Assembly (NCBI RefSeq): GCF_000230675.1 | Contig: NZ_AGIK01000001.1 | Location: 1,054,001-1,118,000, forward strand | DNA: 64,000 bases | From: Synechococcus sp. WH 8016 | Lineage (GTDB): Bacteria; Cyanobacteriota; Cyanobacteriia; PCC-6307; Cyanobiaceae | Direction: 5' to 3' | Part shown: positions 18,148 to 26,736 of the stretch, piece after piece | Numbering within the stretch: position 1 is the first letter of the stretch | How the letters are laid out: every line of letters starts with the position of its first letter | The notes under the pieces: model-generated | What the model saw: only the letters and a program-made list of their open reading frames with translations | What the model was told of the DNA's origin: nothing | The model's database searches: none | Made by a program: the position numbers and the translations under genes

Positions 18148-18173
18148 TTGCAAGCTTCTGTTGCAAGCTTCTG
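18148..18173. repeat. Perfect 13-bp direct repeat upstream of photolyase gene
   Basis: The unit ttgcaagcttctg occurs twice head to tail at 18148-18160 and 18161-18173, about 80-105 bp before the photolyase-family start. The position suits either a slippage duplication or a pair of regulator sites. Confidence 0.7.
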
Positions 18174-18239
18174 AATTGGCACGCCTCCACTCCAAAGAGC
18201 AAAGGCGTGCATGCGGTCTGAAGCCTTAAACCAGCTTGA

Positions 18240-19412
18240 TCAAACAGCGGTTAAGGACAAGGCACCACCGAAACCCAAACGCACATCATCGGGGGTCAAA
18301 CGACCGTCATGATCTTGATCCAAGGCATCAAAGACCGCATCACTTCCCAACCATTCATCGCGGGTGATGCAGCCATCGCCGTTGAAATCGTTCAACAGGA
18401 AAATCTCTTGAACGGCATGGCTGAACGCTGAGCCACCCTCAATCTGAGCCAAACGGTGAGCAAGCTGCTGCTCGAGAGTTTCGATGGCCTTGCTGAAACC
18501 TTTGATGCCTTCGCTGAGCTTGTCCGTGGCCATTCGATCGTCGGCCATCATCGAAATGAAACGCTGCTGGTCAACGTTCATTCGCGCAGCGACAGGGGGG
18601 AGATTGGCAGGATCGAGCTTGCGAACCAACGAAGCATCACTACTGCGCAATTGATCCAGCAATTTCGGAGAAATGGTCAAGAGATCACAACCTGCCAGCT
18701 CGGTGATCTCATCGAGATTGCGAAAGCTCGCTCCCATAATTTCGGTTTTGTAGCCGTAGGTCTTGAAGTAGTTGAAGATGCTGGTAACTGAAATCACACC
18801 AGGATCTTCAGGACCTGGATAGGAATCGCGGCCTGTGTCGGCCTTGAACCAATCCAGAATCCGACCAACAAATGGCGAGATCAAGGTCACGTTTGCTTCA
18901 GCGCAGGCCACAGCCTGAGAAAAACCAAACAACAGGGTGAGGTTGCAATGGATGCCATCCTTCTCAAGAACTTCAGCCGCTTTGATCCCCTCCCACGTGG
19001 AGGCAATTTTGATCAAGACACGGTCGTTACTAATTCCTGAGTCGTTGTAAAGGCGGATGAGCTTCCGACCTTTTTCAATGGTGGCCTCGGTGTCGTAACT
19101 CAAGCGAGCATCAACCTCCGTTGAAACTCGGCCAGGCACAATTTTGAGAATTTCCTTTCCGAATATCACGCTGATTTCATCGAGTGCTTCATGCACCACT
19201 TGCTCCACCGGAGCACTCTCACCTAGAAGCCTGCGGGAGGAACGCAAGGCTTCATCAATGAGATTCTCATAGGCAGGAATCTGGGCTGCAGCAAGGATCA
19301 GGGAGGGATTGGTGGTCGCATCACGAGGAGTGAAACGCCTGATCGCCTCGAGATCACCCGTATCGGCCACCACCACTGTCATGGCGGAAAGCTGCTCAAG
19401 GAGGGTGGCCAT
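18240..19412 (-). CDS. tal: Transaldolase with C-terminal EF-hand pair
   Basis: Transfers dihydroxyacetone units between sugar phosphates in the pentose phosphate pathway. The first roughly 325 residues are a standard transaldolase: [30 protein letters not shown], and the Schiff-base Lys in [16 protein letters not shown]. The end (about 332-390) adds two EF-hand calcium loops, [12 protein letters not shown] (342-353) and [12 protein letters not shown] (365-376), both with the full 1,3,5,12 ligand set. This makes the 390-aa enzyme longer than non-cyanobacterial forms. It lies 54 bp downstream of ftsI on the same strand. Confidence 0.95.
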   Translation of the reverse strand: MATLLEQLSAMTVVVADTGDLEAIRRFTPRDATTNPSLILAAAQIPAYENLIDEALRSSRRLLGESAPVEQVVHEALDEISVIFGKEILKIVPGRVSTEVDARLSYDTEATIEKGRKLIRLYNDSGISNDRVLIKIASTWEGIKAAEVLEKDGIHCNLTLLFGFSQAVACAEANVTLISPFVGRILDWFKADTGRDSYPGPEDPGVISVTSIFNYFKTYGYKTEIMGASFRNLDEITELAGCDLLTISPKLLDQLRSSDASLVRKLDPANLPPVAARMNVDQQRFISMMADDRMATDKLSEGIKGFSKAIETLEQQLAHRLAQIEGGSAFSHAVQEIFLLNDFNGDGCITRDEWLGSDAVFDALDQDHDGRLTPDDVRLGFGGALSLTAV

Positions 19413-19466
19413 GGCGCACTTAAAAATCTATGAATTCAACGTAGCGACGATTTTCAAACTGACAGC

Positions 19467-21278
19467 TCAAGGAGGAGATGTGTCCGTTTGTGCAGATTTA
19501 ACCTGACCACTTGGTGGGATTTTTTCAATCACCAGCAGCCCATCAATGATGGATTTAGCCACAGGCAAAGCCACAGTTGAGCCATAGGCGTGGGCCCCTT
19601 GTGGTTCATCAACCACCACAAGCACCACATAGCGAGGGTCCTCAATCGGCAGCGTTGCGACAAAACTGCAAATCAAAGCCCCAGGGACATACACACCATT
19701 CACGGCCTTTTGCGCCGTTCCTGTTTTGCCGCCAATGCGATAACCAGGGGTGCGCACCCCCTTACCACTGCCTTTTTCCACCACAGATTCCATCCAATTC
19801 AGAACCGTGCGCGTGACCTCTGGGCGGAGCAAGGTCTGCCCCATGCGCTCTCCGCTCGGAGCCAAGGCATGACCGGCCCGCAAACCACGGGTGATGTGAG
19901 GGCTCACCAACCTCCCGCCATTCGCGATCAGTGCATGGAGTTGAACAAGCTTTAGAGGTGTCAGCGAGAAGCCCTGACCGAAGGCCGCGGTCGCTGGCTC
20001 GATGGGCTGTGTGGTGAATTGTTCCTTGGTCTTCAACTGACCTGCCACCGCCCCTGGAAGGTCTGTATCCGGCTTCGCATCGAGCCCAAGCCGACTTAAC
20101 CAGTCCCAGTAATTAGAGGGGCGCATTTTGCGCATCGCCTGGACCATGCCGACATTGCTTGACACCTGCAGCACGGTTGCAAAGTCCACCACCCCATTGC
20201 CCTTGCGGTCGTGGTTGCGAATCGGCCAGCCACCAATCGTGAGGGCGCCACTGTCGTAAACCGTCTCATTGGGTTGGATGACACCTTCCTGAAGCGCTAG
20301 TGCCAAATTGATTGGTTTAAAGGTCGATCCAGGTTCGTAGAGATCTTGAACAGACCATTCCCGAAAACGCTCTGGCTTGAAGTCCCAATAACGATTCGCG
20401 TCATAGGTGGGCGTTGAAGCCAGCGCCATTAATTCGCCATTGGTGACATCCATCACGATCGCCACCCCCTTTTTGGCTTTCCAGGTCTTGACCTGTGCCG
20501 TCAGCGCCTTTGCCGCCAGTTCTTGCAAGCGAGCATCCAAGGTGAGCTGCAATCTCAGGTCATCCCCAAAAAACACGCCCGGCGCCAGGTTGTCTGGCAA
20601 TGGGGTTCCATCGGCTCCGCGACGGAGACTTCGGGCCTGCTCGTGACGCTGCAGGTCATCGTCACGACTTTGTTCCAGACCCGCCTGGGGCTGACGCTCT
20701 TGGTTGAGGAAGCCAACAACATTGGCAAAGAGAGATCCCTGCGGATAGACGCGGTAGGGATAGGGCTCCAGATCGATGCCGCTGATTCCTAAGGAACGAA
20801 CGGTTGTCGCCGTTTCAGGGTCGACACCCTCAGCCAACTTGATGCCCGACGAGCTGTCTCCCATCCTTTTGTTGAGCTCGTCCGTGGAGAGAGCCAACAC
20901 CGGAGATAGGCGTGCAGCAACCTCTTTGCGGTCGCGAATGAGGGTCGGCTCGTCGCCAGGAAAGTTGAAGTACCGAGGATGAGCCCAAAGTCGATAGCGC
21001 TCCTCGTCTAAGGCCACAAGCCTGCCGTTGCGATCCACAATCGGCCGACGGCTGCCCAGGGGCTTGGTGCGTTGCGTTTGCACCACGCGGGCCCGCGCCT
21101 CCAACTCAGAGGCTTGAAAAATCTGTAGCCAAGCCATACGCCCGACCAATCCCACTAAGCCTGCACACAGCAGGACAAACACCACCTTCATGCGACCGGC
21201 GGGCACCGGCTCAAGACGAATCACCCTCCGTCGTTCGCGACGTGTTTTGGAGATCGAGCCTTGCCGGTTGGCTGGCAT
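19467..21278 (-). CDS. ftsI: Septal peptidoglycan transpeptidase (FtsI/PBP2 class B)
   Basis: Class B penicillin-binding protein that cross-links peptidoglycan at division. The 603 aa comprise a short basic cytoplasmic tail, one membrane helix (VVFVLLCAGLVGLVGRMAWL, about 31-50), a dimerisation domain (SRRPIVDRNGRLVA) and the transpeptidase with SxxK in EPGSTFKP, SxN in VSSNVG and KTG in RIGGKTGTAQK. All catalytic motifs are intact. A small single-pass protein gene lies 4 bp upstream, in the place ftsL occupies in other bacteria. Transaldolase follows. Confidence 0.95.
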   Translation of the reverse strand: MPANRQGSISKTRRERRRVIRLEPVPAGRMKVVFVLLCAGLVGLVGRMAWLQIFQASELEARARVVQTQRTKPLGSRRPIVDRNGRLVALDEERYRLWAHPRYFNFPGDEPTLIRDRKEVAARLSPVLALSTDELNKRMGDSSSGIKLAEGVDPETATTVRSLGISGIDLEPYPYRVYPQGSLFANVVGFLNQERQPQAGLEQSRDDDLQRHEQARSLRRGADGTPLPDNLAPGVFFGDDLRLQLTLDARLQELAAKALTAQVKTWKAKKGVAIVMDVTNGELMALASTPTYDANRYWDFKPERFREWSVQDLYEPGSTFKPINLALALQEGVIQPNETVYDSGALTIGGWPIRNHDRKGNGVVDFATVLQVSSNVGMVQAMRKMRPSNYWDWLSRLGLDAKPDTDLPGAVAGQLKTKEQFTTQPIEPATAAFGQGFSLTPLKLVQLHALIANGGRLVSPHITRGLRAGHALAPSGERMGQTLLRPEVTRTVLNWMESVVEKGSGKGVRTPGYRIGGKTGTAQKAVNGVYVPGALICSFVATLPIEDPRYVVLVVVDEPQGAHAYGSTVALPVAKSIIDGLLVIEKIPPSGQVKSAQTDTSPP

Positions 21279-21282
21279 CTGA

Positions 21283-21756
21283 TCAATACCCGTGATGAAT
21301 TGAACGATCCATCAAGGAGCCGATGAAAGCCAGATGATCGTGGGATCCAGCGGACGCCTCTTGATTAGGACGTTCGATGTACAGCAATTTTTCAGCGGTC
21401 GTCGGCACCATCGCCGTTGGCGTCTGGGTGCGATCGAGGAGATAGCGCTCAAGCATGGCAGTGGACTCCGTCAGTCGATGACCCACACCTCGCGTGTCCT
21501 CCAAGCGTTGAAAGGCGACCGTCCAGCGGTATTGCCAGTGAAGGGTGAGTCCACTGAGAGCCAAAACAGCGGTGAACACACCAATCAAACTGCCATCGGC
21601 GACACGATGAAGGCCAGCCAGCAGGGGCGAGCGGCGTGCAACACGCTTGGCAGACAGCGAACCCTGAATGAGCTCGAGGGCGCCAGTGGCTGAAACGTGT
21701 TCCTGTGGAGCAGGTTGAATTTGGGGAACCGCGACCACGTTGAACGAACAGGGCAA
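21283..21756 (-). CDS. Single-pass membrane protein, FtsL-like by position
   Basis: Protein of 157 aa with about 55 N-terminal residues, one membrane helix (GSLIGVFTAVLALSGLTLHW, about 55-74), then a helical stretch (AFQRLEDTRGVGHRLTESTAMLERYL) ending in a PT-rich tail. This bitopic layout plus a position 4 bp upstream of ftsI matches FtsL/DivIC-type division proteins, which are too diverged to identify by sequence alone. The role is an inference from topology and context; no family motif is recognised. Confidence 0.65.
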   Translation of the reverse strand: MPCSFNVVAVPQIQPAPQEHVSATGALELIQGSLSAKRVARRSPLLAGLHRVADGSLIGVFTAVLALSGLTLHWQYRWTVAFQRLEDTRGVGHRLTESTAMLERYLLDRTQTPTAMVPTTAEKLLYIERPNQEASAGSHDHLAFIGSLMDRSIHHGY

Positions 21757-21825
21757 TGCGCCAGTGAACCACCCGTATGGTCCGCCCGCAAGGCAGAGAT
21801 GTCTTACAGCATCAGGGAAATCATC

Positions 21826-23172
21826 TCAACTGCCAAGCAGGACAAGATTCAGGAAGGTGACACCGTTCCAGAGAGCATGCATCACCACACAGGGGAGGAG
21901 ACGACCACTGCTCAAACGCAGCAATGCCAACCCCAAACCAAGAACCAACAAGGGCAGCAATTCACCAATACTGAGGTGAGCAACCGCAAACACAAGGGCG
22001 CTACCGAACACGCTCCAACCCCGCCCGAACGAGCGACCTAAAACGGGCAACAACACCCCACGGAACACCGTTTCTTCAAACAGCGGGGCTAACACAACCG
22101 CGGTGATGGCCAACAGTGACAGGGCCAACGGATCCCTGCCGTTCAACACCATTTCCAGCAATGGATTGCTGCCTCCCTGATCCCCGATCAGGCGAGTCAT
22201 CAACCAACCGGTCAACACCACCGGTGGCATCACCATCAACCAGGCGCGACCACCCTGAAACAGAGCTGTCCACCATGGGCTCACCCGCCACTGCAGCCAA
22301 CCTCCTGCAGGCACCAGCCGTTGATCCAATCCATCCAGCTGGCTCTTGAGGATGAGCAACGGAGGCGTCGCCAAAGCGCAATACCCAATCAACACAGCCA
22401 CCGACTGGTTGAGAGGGGCCGCCATGCTGCGAGCCACCAAGGCTGAGAGAGGGGTCACAAGCAGTGGAACCAACACCTCGCCCAGCACCACAAAACCACC
22501 AGCGATCAGCAGCACCATGTCAACCAAGCCAAGGGGAGGGGCTTGCAGCTCAGGCCAGGAGGATTGCTTTCGGCGCACAAGCAACCAAAGCTGACGAACC
22601 AGCAGAAGAGAACCCAACAACAACGCCGCGAGCGGCATCAGTTCACTCAGAACAAGACGTCGAGCCGCAGCCGTGGCTGAAAAGCTTTCAACACAATCAG
22701 CCTCGGCCCCTCCCAGGGCCTGACACACCAGACGCCGCGTTAAGGGATCAGGGCTGTTGTCCGACAACAGGTCTTGGTCCTGAGAGGAGAGGTCACGGGG
22801 GAGAGGCTCGGTGGCCAGGCTCTCCTGAAGGGTCCGAAGCTTTGGGGTCTGGAGTGGAGTCTCCAGAAGGGTTTTGCGACGCTCCGGATCATTTTCGAGC
22901 GAGGCAAACAAGAGGGTTTGGCGATCGCTGAGACTGTCGAGAGGGGTGTCTCTCAACGTTTCAAGCAAGCTCTTGGCCGGATCTTGACCCACCAGCAGCG
23001 GTTTAAGCGCTGGCGTCAACACGGGATCGGCCAACAACGCCAGCTCCTGCTGCTCCAAGGACAAAGCTGGAGCCACAGAAGGTCGCCCGAGGCTGTCCAT
23101 CAAGCCGAGGAACCAAACGCTGCAAGCCAGCACCATCGAAACGACAGCCAAAAGGACTTTCCACTTGGGCAC
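21826..23172 (-). CDS. CPBP-family (CAAX/bacteriocin-processing) membrane protease
   Basis: Multi-pass protein of about 448 aa. The C-terminal Abi/CPBP domain has the paired motifs EETVFRGVLLP (EExxxR) and FAVAHLSIGE (FxxxH), with a final HALWN (HxxxN/B). An N-terminal helix (VLLAVVSMVLACSVWFLGL) is followed by a soluble region of about 150 aa without recognised domains, then several helices. The function may be processing of membrane proteins or peptides. The start is uncertain: GTG 23172 (VPKWKVLL) fits the helix, and an in-frame TTG lies a few codons upstream. The longer open frame would overlap the divergent phosphatase gene. Confidence 0.8.
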   Translation of the reverse strand: MPKWKVLLAVVSMVLACSVWFLGLMDSLGRPSVAPALSLEQQELALLADPVLTPALKPLLVGQDPAKSLLETLRDTPLDSLSDRQTLLFASLENDPERRKTLLETPLQTPKLRTLQESLATEPLPRDLSSQDQDLLSDNSPDPLTRRLVCQALGGAEADCVESFSATAAARRLVLSELMPLAALLLGSLLLVRQLWLLVRRKQSSWPELQAPPLGLVDMVLLIAGGFVVLGEVLVPLLVTPLSALVARSMAAPLNQSVAVLIGYCALATPPLLILKSQLDGLDQRLVPAGGWLQWRVSPWWTALFQGGRAWLMVMPPVVLTGWLMTRLIGDQGGSNPLLEMVLNGRDPLALSLLAITAVVLAPLFEETVFRGVLLPVLGRSFGRGWSVFGSALVFAVAHLSIGELLPLLVLGLGLALLRLSSGRLLPCVVMHALWNGVTFLNLVLLGS

Positions 23173-23302
23173 TGCGTTTGAACGTCCGTTCAGCGGGCTG
23201 GTCAACAGACGATGGGCAACTGCAAACGATTCTCTCCGGCGATGGGCTACCAACGGCCGATTTTGACCATTTCGGCGTCTGAACGGACCGTGCGCCCATA
23301 CG

Positions 23303-24658
23303 ATGACCGCGCCTTTCCCTCTTGTTGCGGTGTCACTGCGTCTCCTCCTGGTCCGCCACGGCCTGAGCAGCTTCAACGTTGAGCGCCGCATCCAAGGGCG
23401 TAATGATCTATCAACACTCACCGCGATCGGCGAAGACCAAGCGCGGCGCATAGGCATCGCCTTGGCCGACGTGCCGATTGATGCGGCCTACAGCTCACCG
23501 CTTCAACGGGCTGCCTCCACCACAGCCGGCGTGCTGAGCGTGCGACAAGACGGGCTGACTCCCGTGCTGGATGACGGACTCCTGGAAATCGATCTTGAGC
23601 CCTGGAGCGGACTCAGCGCCGATGAACGGGCCATCAAGGATCCAAAGGGCTACGCCACCTGGCGCCAACAACCGGAAGCCCTCGAACTCACCCGCGCTGA
23701 TGGCACGCGTTACCAACCGCTGCCCGAGTTGATGGTTCAGGCGCGTGCCTTTTTAAAAGGCCTGTTGGATCGGCATCCGGTCACCGGCGACGACACCGTT
23801 CTGGTCGTGGGTCACAACGCGATTCTGCGCTGCTTGATTCTGGTGTTGCTGGGCGAACCCCAAGGAGGCTTCAGACGGCTCCGCCTCGACAATGCATCCT
23901 TGTCTGTGTTCAACCTCTCACCAGGGCCTAACGGTTACCAAGTGCAGATCGAATGCTTGAACAGCATTGCCCACTTAGAACCAGCGCTGCCAGCCAAGGG
24001 CAGCCAGGCGCGTTTGATCCTGGTCCGCCACGGTGAAACGGATTGGAACCGGCAGGGGCGTTTCCAGGGACAGATTGATATTCCGCTCAATAGCAACGGC
24101 CATGCCCAAGCAGAGGCGGCTCGCTCCTTCCTCGAGGGGGTGACGCTGGATCGGGCCTACAGCAGCTCGATGTCTCGCCCCAAAGAAACCGCTGAGGGGA
24201 TTTTGAAATCGCACGCCGGCGTGCCGCTCACCGTGACGGATGGCCTGATGGAAATCGGTCACGGACTGTGGGAAGGGAAACTGGAATCCGAAATTCGAGA
24301 GGGCTGGGAGGCGTTGCTCCAAGCCTGGAAGGACGCTCCCGAAACCGTGCAAATGCCCGAAGGGGAAACCATTCAAGACGTCTGGGAACGCTCTGTGGCC
24401 TGTTGGAACGCGATCGCGGATGGGCTCGATCCGTCGGAGACAGCCTTAGTTGTGGCGCATGACGCCGTGAACAAAACAATCCTGTGTCATCTCTTAGGCC
24501 TTGCCCCCAAAAACATTTGGGCCGTGAAACAAGGCAACGGTGGCGTCACAGTGATCGACATGCCCGAAAATCCCAGCCAACCTGCAGTGGTGAGTTGCCT
24601 GAATCTCACGTCCCACCTCGGTGGGGTTCTGGATCGAACAGCAGCAGGAGCCCTGTGA
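23303..24658 (+). CDS. Tandem two-domain histidine phosphatase
   Basis: Protein of 451 aa made of two phosphoglycerate-mutase-like domains. Domain 1 (about 10-215) has LLLVRHGLSSFN with H19 and VLVVGHNAILRCL. Domain 2 (about 235-440) has LILVRHGETDWN with H243, YSSSMSRPKETAEGI and LVVAHDAVNKTILCHLLG. Both retain the phospho-accepting RHG and the distal His. Possible activities are phosphoserine, alpha-ribazole or sugar phosphate hydrolysis; sequence alone does not decide. It is followed 4 bp later by the dihydroorotase-like gene, so the two are probably co-transcribed. Confidence 0.88.
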   Translation: MTAPFPLVAVSLRLLLVRHGLSSFNVERRIQGRNDLSTLTAIGEDQARRIGIALADVPIDAAYSSPLQRAASTTAGVLSVRQDGLTPVLDDGLLEIDLEPWSGLSADERAIKDPKGYATWRQQPEALELTRADGTRYQPLPELMVQARAFLKGLLDRHPVTGDDTVLVVGHNAILRCLILVLLGEPQGGFRRLRLDNASLSVFNLSPGPNGYQVQIECLNSIAHLEPALPAKGSQARLILVRHGETDWNRQGRFQGQIDIPLNSNGHAQAEAARSFLEGVTLDRAYSSSMSRPKETAEGILKSHAGVPLTVTDGLMEIGHGLWEGKLESEIREGWEALLQAWKDAPETVQMPEGETIQDVWERSVACWNAIADGLDPSETALVVAHDAVNKTILCHLLGLAPKNIWAVKQGNGGVTVIDMPENPSQPAVVSCLNLTSHLGGVLDRTAAGAL

Positions 24659-24662
24659 ACCC

Positions 24663-25940
24663 ATGACTGAGACGATGCTGCTCGACCCGGTGCAAGTTCT
24701 CGTCGCCAGCGATCAGCCGCTCCAAGTAGGGAGTGCTGCTCTCTTTGAAGACGATCGTCTCATCGCTCTTGGAGACGAGGCAAGGGCGCGAGCCAGGGAG
24801 CGAGGTGTTTCGGGCCATGACCGGGGCCAGCAACTCCTGGCCCCCTGTCTTGTCGACCCACACTCGAGCCTTCCCCATCCATTTACAGGCAGCGGAGAAA
24901 CGCTCGAAACCCTCATCAACGCTGCAGGGAGAGCCGGTTATGGGCAGCTAGCCCTGCTTCCAAATGGTGAATCGGAACGGGACAGCCCAGAGCGCTTAAA
25001 GGGATTCCAGCCGAAAGATTGCGATCTCAAAGTGCATTTATGGGGAAGCTTCAGCCACCGCGGAGAAGGAGAACGCCTCAGCAGCCACGCTGATCTTCTT
25101 CAGGCAGGGGCTATCGGTCTCAGCGCTGGCGAGCAGATGCCGTCTGCCAACCTCATCGACCGCGCCCTGATGCTCGGAGAGATGGCTGGAGCCCCTGTGC
25201 TGATTGCACCCCATGACTCCAGCCTGCGTGGAGACGGAATGATCCGGGAAGGCGTGGAAACACTCCGAGCCGGGTGGCCTGCCGATCCAACCATCAGCGA
25301 AACACTGCCCATGGGGCAGCTCCTGGAATTGCAGCGCCGCCACGGCAAGCGCAAGCTTGTGCTCATGAATCTCTCCACCGCTGATGGCGTGGAGATGCTG
25401 AGCCACACGCCGTCACCAGCTCTGGCCACGGTGAGCTGGTGGCATCTCGTGCAGGATCGTTCCAAGCAAACAGCTGAAACAACCCAATGGTTTGTCACTC
25501 CATCCATTGGTGGAGAAGCCGATCGCAACGCCTTGATTGATGGCCTACGGGAAGGAACGATCAACGCCGTTGCTGTTCATGGCATGCCGCTCGACGATGA
25601 GGAGTGTCTTTTGCCTCCGGATCAACGTCCGAAAGGGCTATCCGGTCACCACCTCGTGCTGCCAACGCTCTGGAAACATCTCGTGATCGATTTGGGATGG
25701 AGTGTGAACCAACTGTGGCAAGCGCTCAGTTTTGGCCCGGCACGGTTGCTTGGACAGGACGAAGAACGACTCAGCATCGGAAGCAACCGCTGGTTGCTCT
25801 TCGATCCTGAGCAAACATGGGATCACACCCGTGACGCCCCCTACGCCCCAAAAGCTGCCAACCAGCCTTGGATCGGCGTCCCCATCCGAGGGCAAGTGGT
25901 GAGTTGTGGACTCAAGATCCCAACGAACCAAGCCGATTGA
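24663..25940 (+). CDS. Dihydroorotase-like protein lacking metal ligands
   Basis: Protein of 425 aa with the cyclic-amidohydrolase layout (LLAPCLVDPHSSLPHPF, AAGRAGYGQLALLPNG, LMNLSTADGVEML, and a C-terminal beta region ending in IPTNQAD). The signatures that bind zinc are altered: the first HxH is H-S-S, the His of the H-x-ST box is Asn (MNLSTADG), and the TDHAPH loop reads AVAVHGMPLDDEE. It is therefore likely a pseudoenzyme or scaffold, like the inactive PyrC' partners of aspartate transcarbamoylase. It starts 4 bp after the phosphatase gene. The 3' end overlaps the convergent lepB by 29 bp. Confidence 0.8.
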   Translation: MTETMLLDPVQVLVASDQPLQVGSAALFEDDRLIALGDEARARARERGVSGHDRGQQLLAPCLVDPHSSLPHPFTGSGETLETLINAAGRAGYGQLALLPNGESERDSPERLKGFQPKDCDLKVHLWGSFSHRGEGERLSSHADLLQAGAIGLSAGEQMPSANLIDRALMLGEMAGAPVLIAPHDSSLRGDGMIREGVETLRAGWPADPTISETLPMGQLLELQRRHGKRKLVLMNLSTADGVEMLSHTPSPALATVSWWHLVQDRSKQTAETTQWFVTPSIGGEADRNALIDGLREGTINAVAVHGMPLDDEECLLPPDQRPKGLSGHHLVLPTLWKHLVIDLGWSVNQLWQALSFGPARLLGQDEERLSIGSNRWLLFDPEQTWDHTRDAPYAPKAANQPWIGVPIRGQVVSCGLKIPTNQAD

Positions 25941-26685
25941 ATGGCCAGAAGCGCCAGACAGCACGACCAATAATCTGATCTTCAGGAAGGAAGGCCCCAC
26001 CCGGCCAATAACGCCCATCCCAGCTGTTGCTGCGGTTGTCACCAAGAACGAGGACCCGTCCCTCCGGGACCGTGGCGTTCAGGGTGCGGCAAAGGCTCAT
26101 CCCCCGCTTGTCTAGAGCGCAGTAATTGGTCACATAGGGCTCATCGAGAGCAACACCGTTGACTTGCACCTCTCCTCGGGGGTTCACCACCACCTGATCG
26201 CCCGCCACAGCCACAACCCGTTTGATGTAGGCATCACAAGCCGAATGACTGACTCCAGGAATCAGGCCAATCAAAGGGATATTGGCGAGAACGCATTGAA
26301 AAGGTGGGGGTGACGTCGTTGCACGCAAGGCAGGATCAAAGGCATAGGGGGAATTGAACACAACGATTTCTCCCCGCCGAGGTTTGCGGCCGCGGTAGGT
26401 GAGCTTCTCGACCAACAGACGATCTTGGATCTGCAAGCCAGGCAGCATCGAGCCTGAGGGAATAAAGCGTGCCTCGGCCAAATAGTGGCGGATCCCGAAA
26501 TAAAGAGCCACGGTGAAAAACAGCGGGCCCCAAAAATCCCAGAGCGGATGTCCAGAACCCCGTTCCTTTTTCAGATCCTGGTTGCGCTCCTGAAGAGGCT
26601 CGCTGCTGTTGGGTTGGTCGTCTTCAGACCGACTGTTGTGTTGCTTGTCTGCCAACAGGCACCTTGCTTCAATCCTGAAAATCAC
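25912..26685 (-). CDS. lepB: Signal peptidase I
   Basis: Removes Sec/Tat signal peptides on the outer face of the cytoplasmic (and thylakoid) membrane. The 257-aa protein has a polar N-terminus, one membrane helix (FWGPLFFTVALYFGIRHYL, about 51-69), the Ser nucleophile in FIPSGSMLPGL, the Lys base in YIKRVVAVAGD, and the LGDNRSNSWDGRYWPGG box. The start is uncertain: GTG 26685 or a TTG at 26655 (LADKQHNS), both giving the same helix. It overlaps the end of the dihydroorotase-like gene in convergent orientation. Confidence 0.95.
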   Translation of the reverse strand: MIFRIEARCLLADKQHNSRSEDDQPNSSEPLQERNQDLKKERGSGHPLWDFWGPLFFTVALYFGIRHYLAEARFIPSGSMLPGLQIQDRLLVEKLTYRGRKPRRGEIVVFNSPYAFDPALRATTSPPPFQCVLANIPLIGLIPGVSHSACDAYIKRVVAVAGDQVVVNPRGEVQVNGVALDEPYVTNYCALDKRGMSLCRTLNATVPEGRVLVLGDNRSNSWDGRYWPGGAFLPEDQIIGRAVWRFWPFNRLGSLGS

Positions 26686-26736
26686 GATAGGCGCGATCAG
26701 CCTGTGCTTCTAGCCTGAAACCAGGCACGGTGATCC

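Noticed and set aside
23173-23457. N-terminal extension of the CPBP protease
   Set aside because: Arg-rich, overlaps the divergent phosphatase gene, and no known family extension exists.
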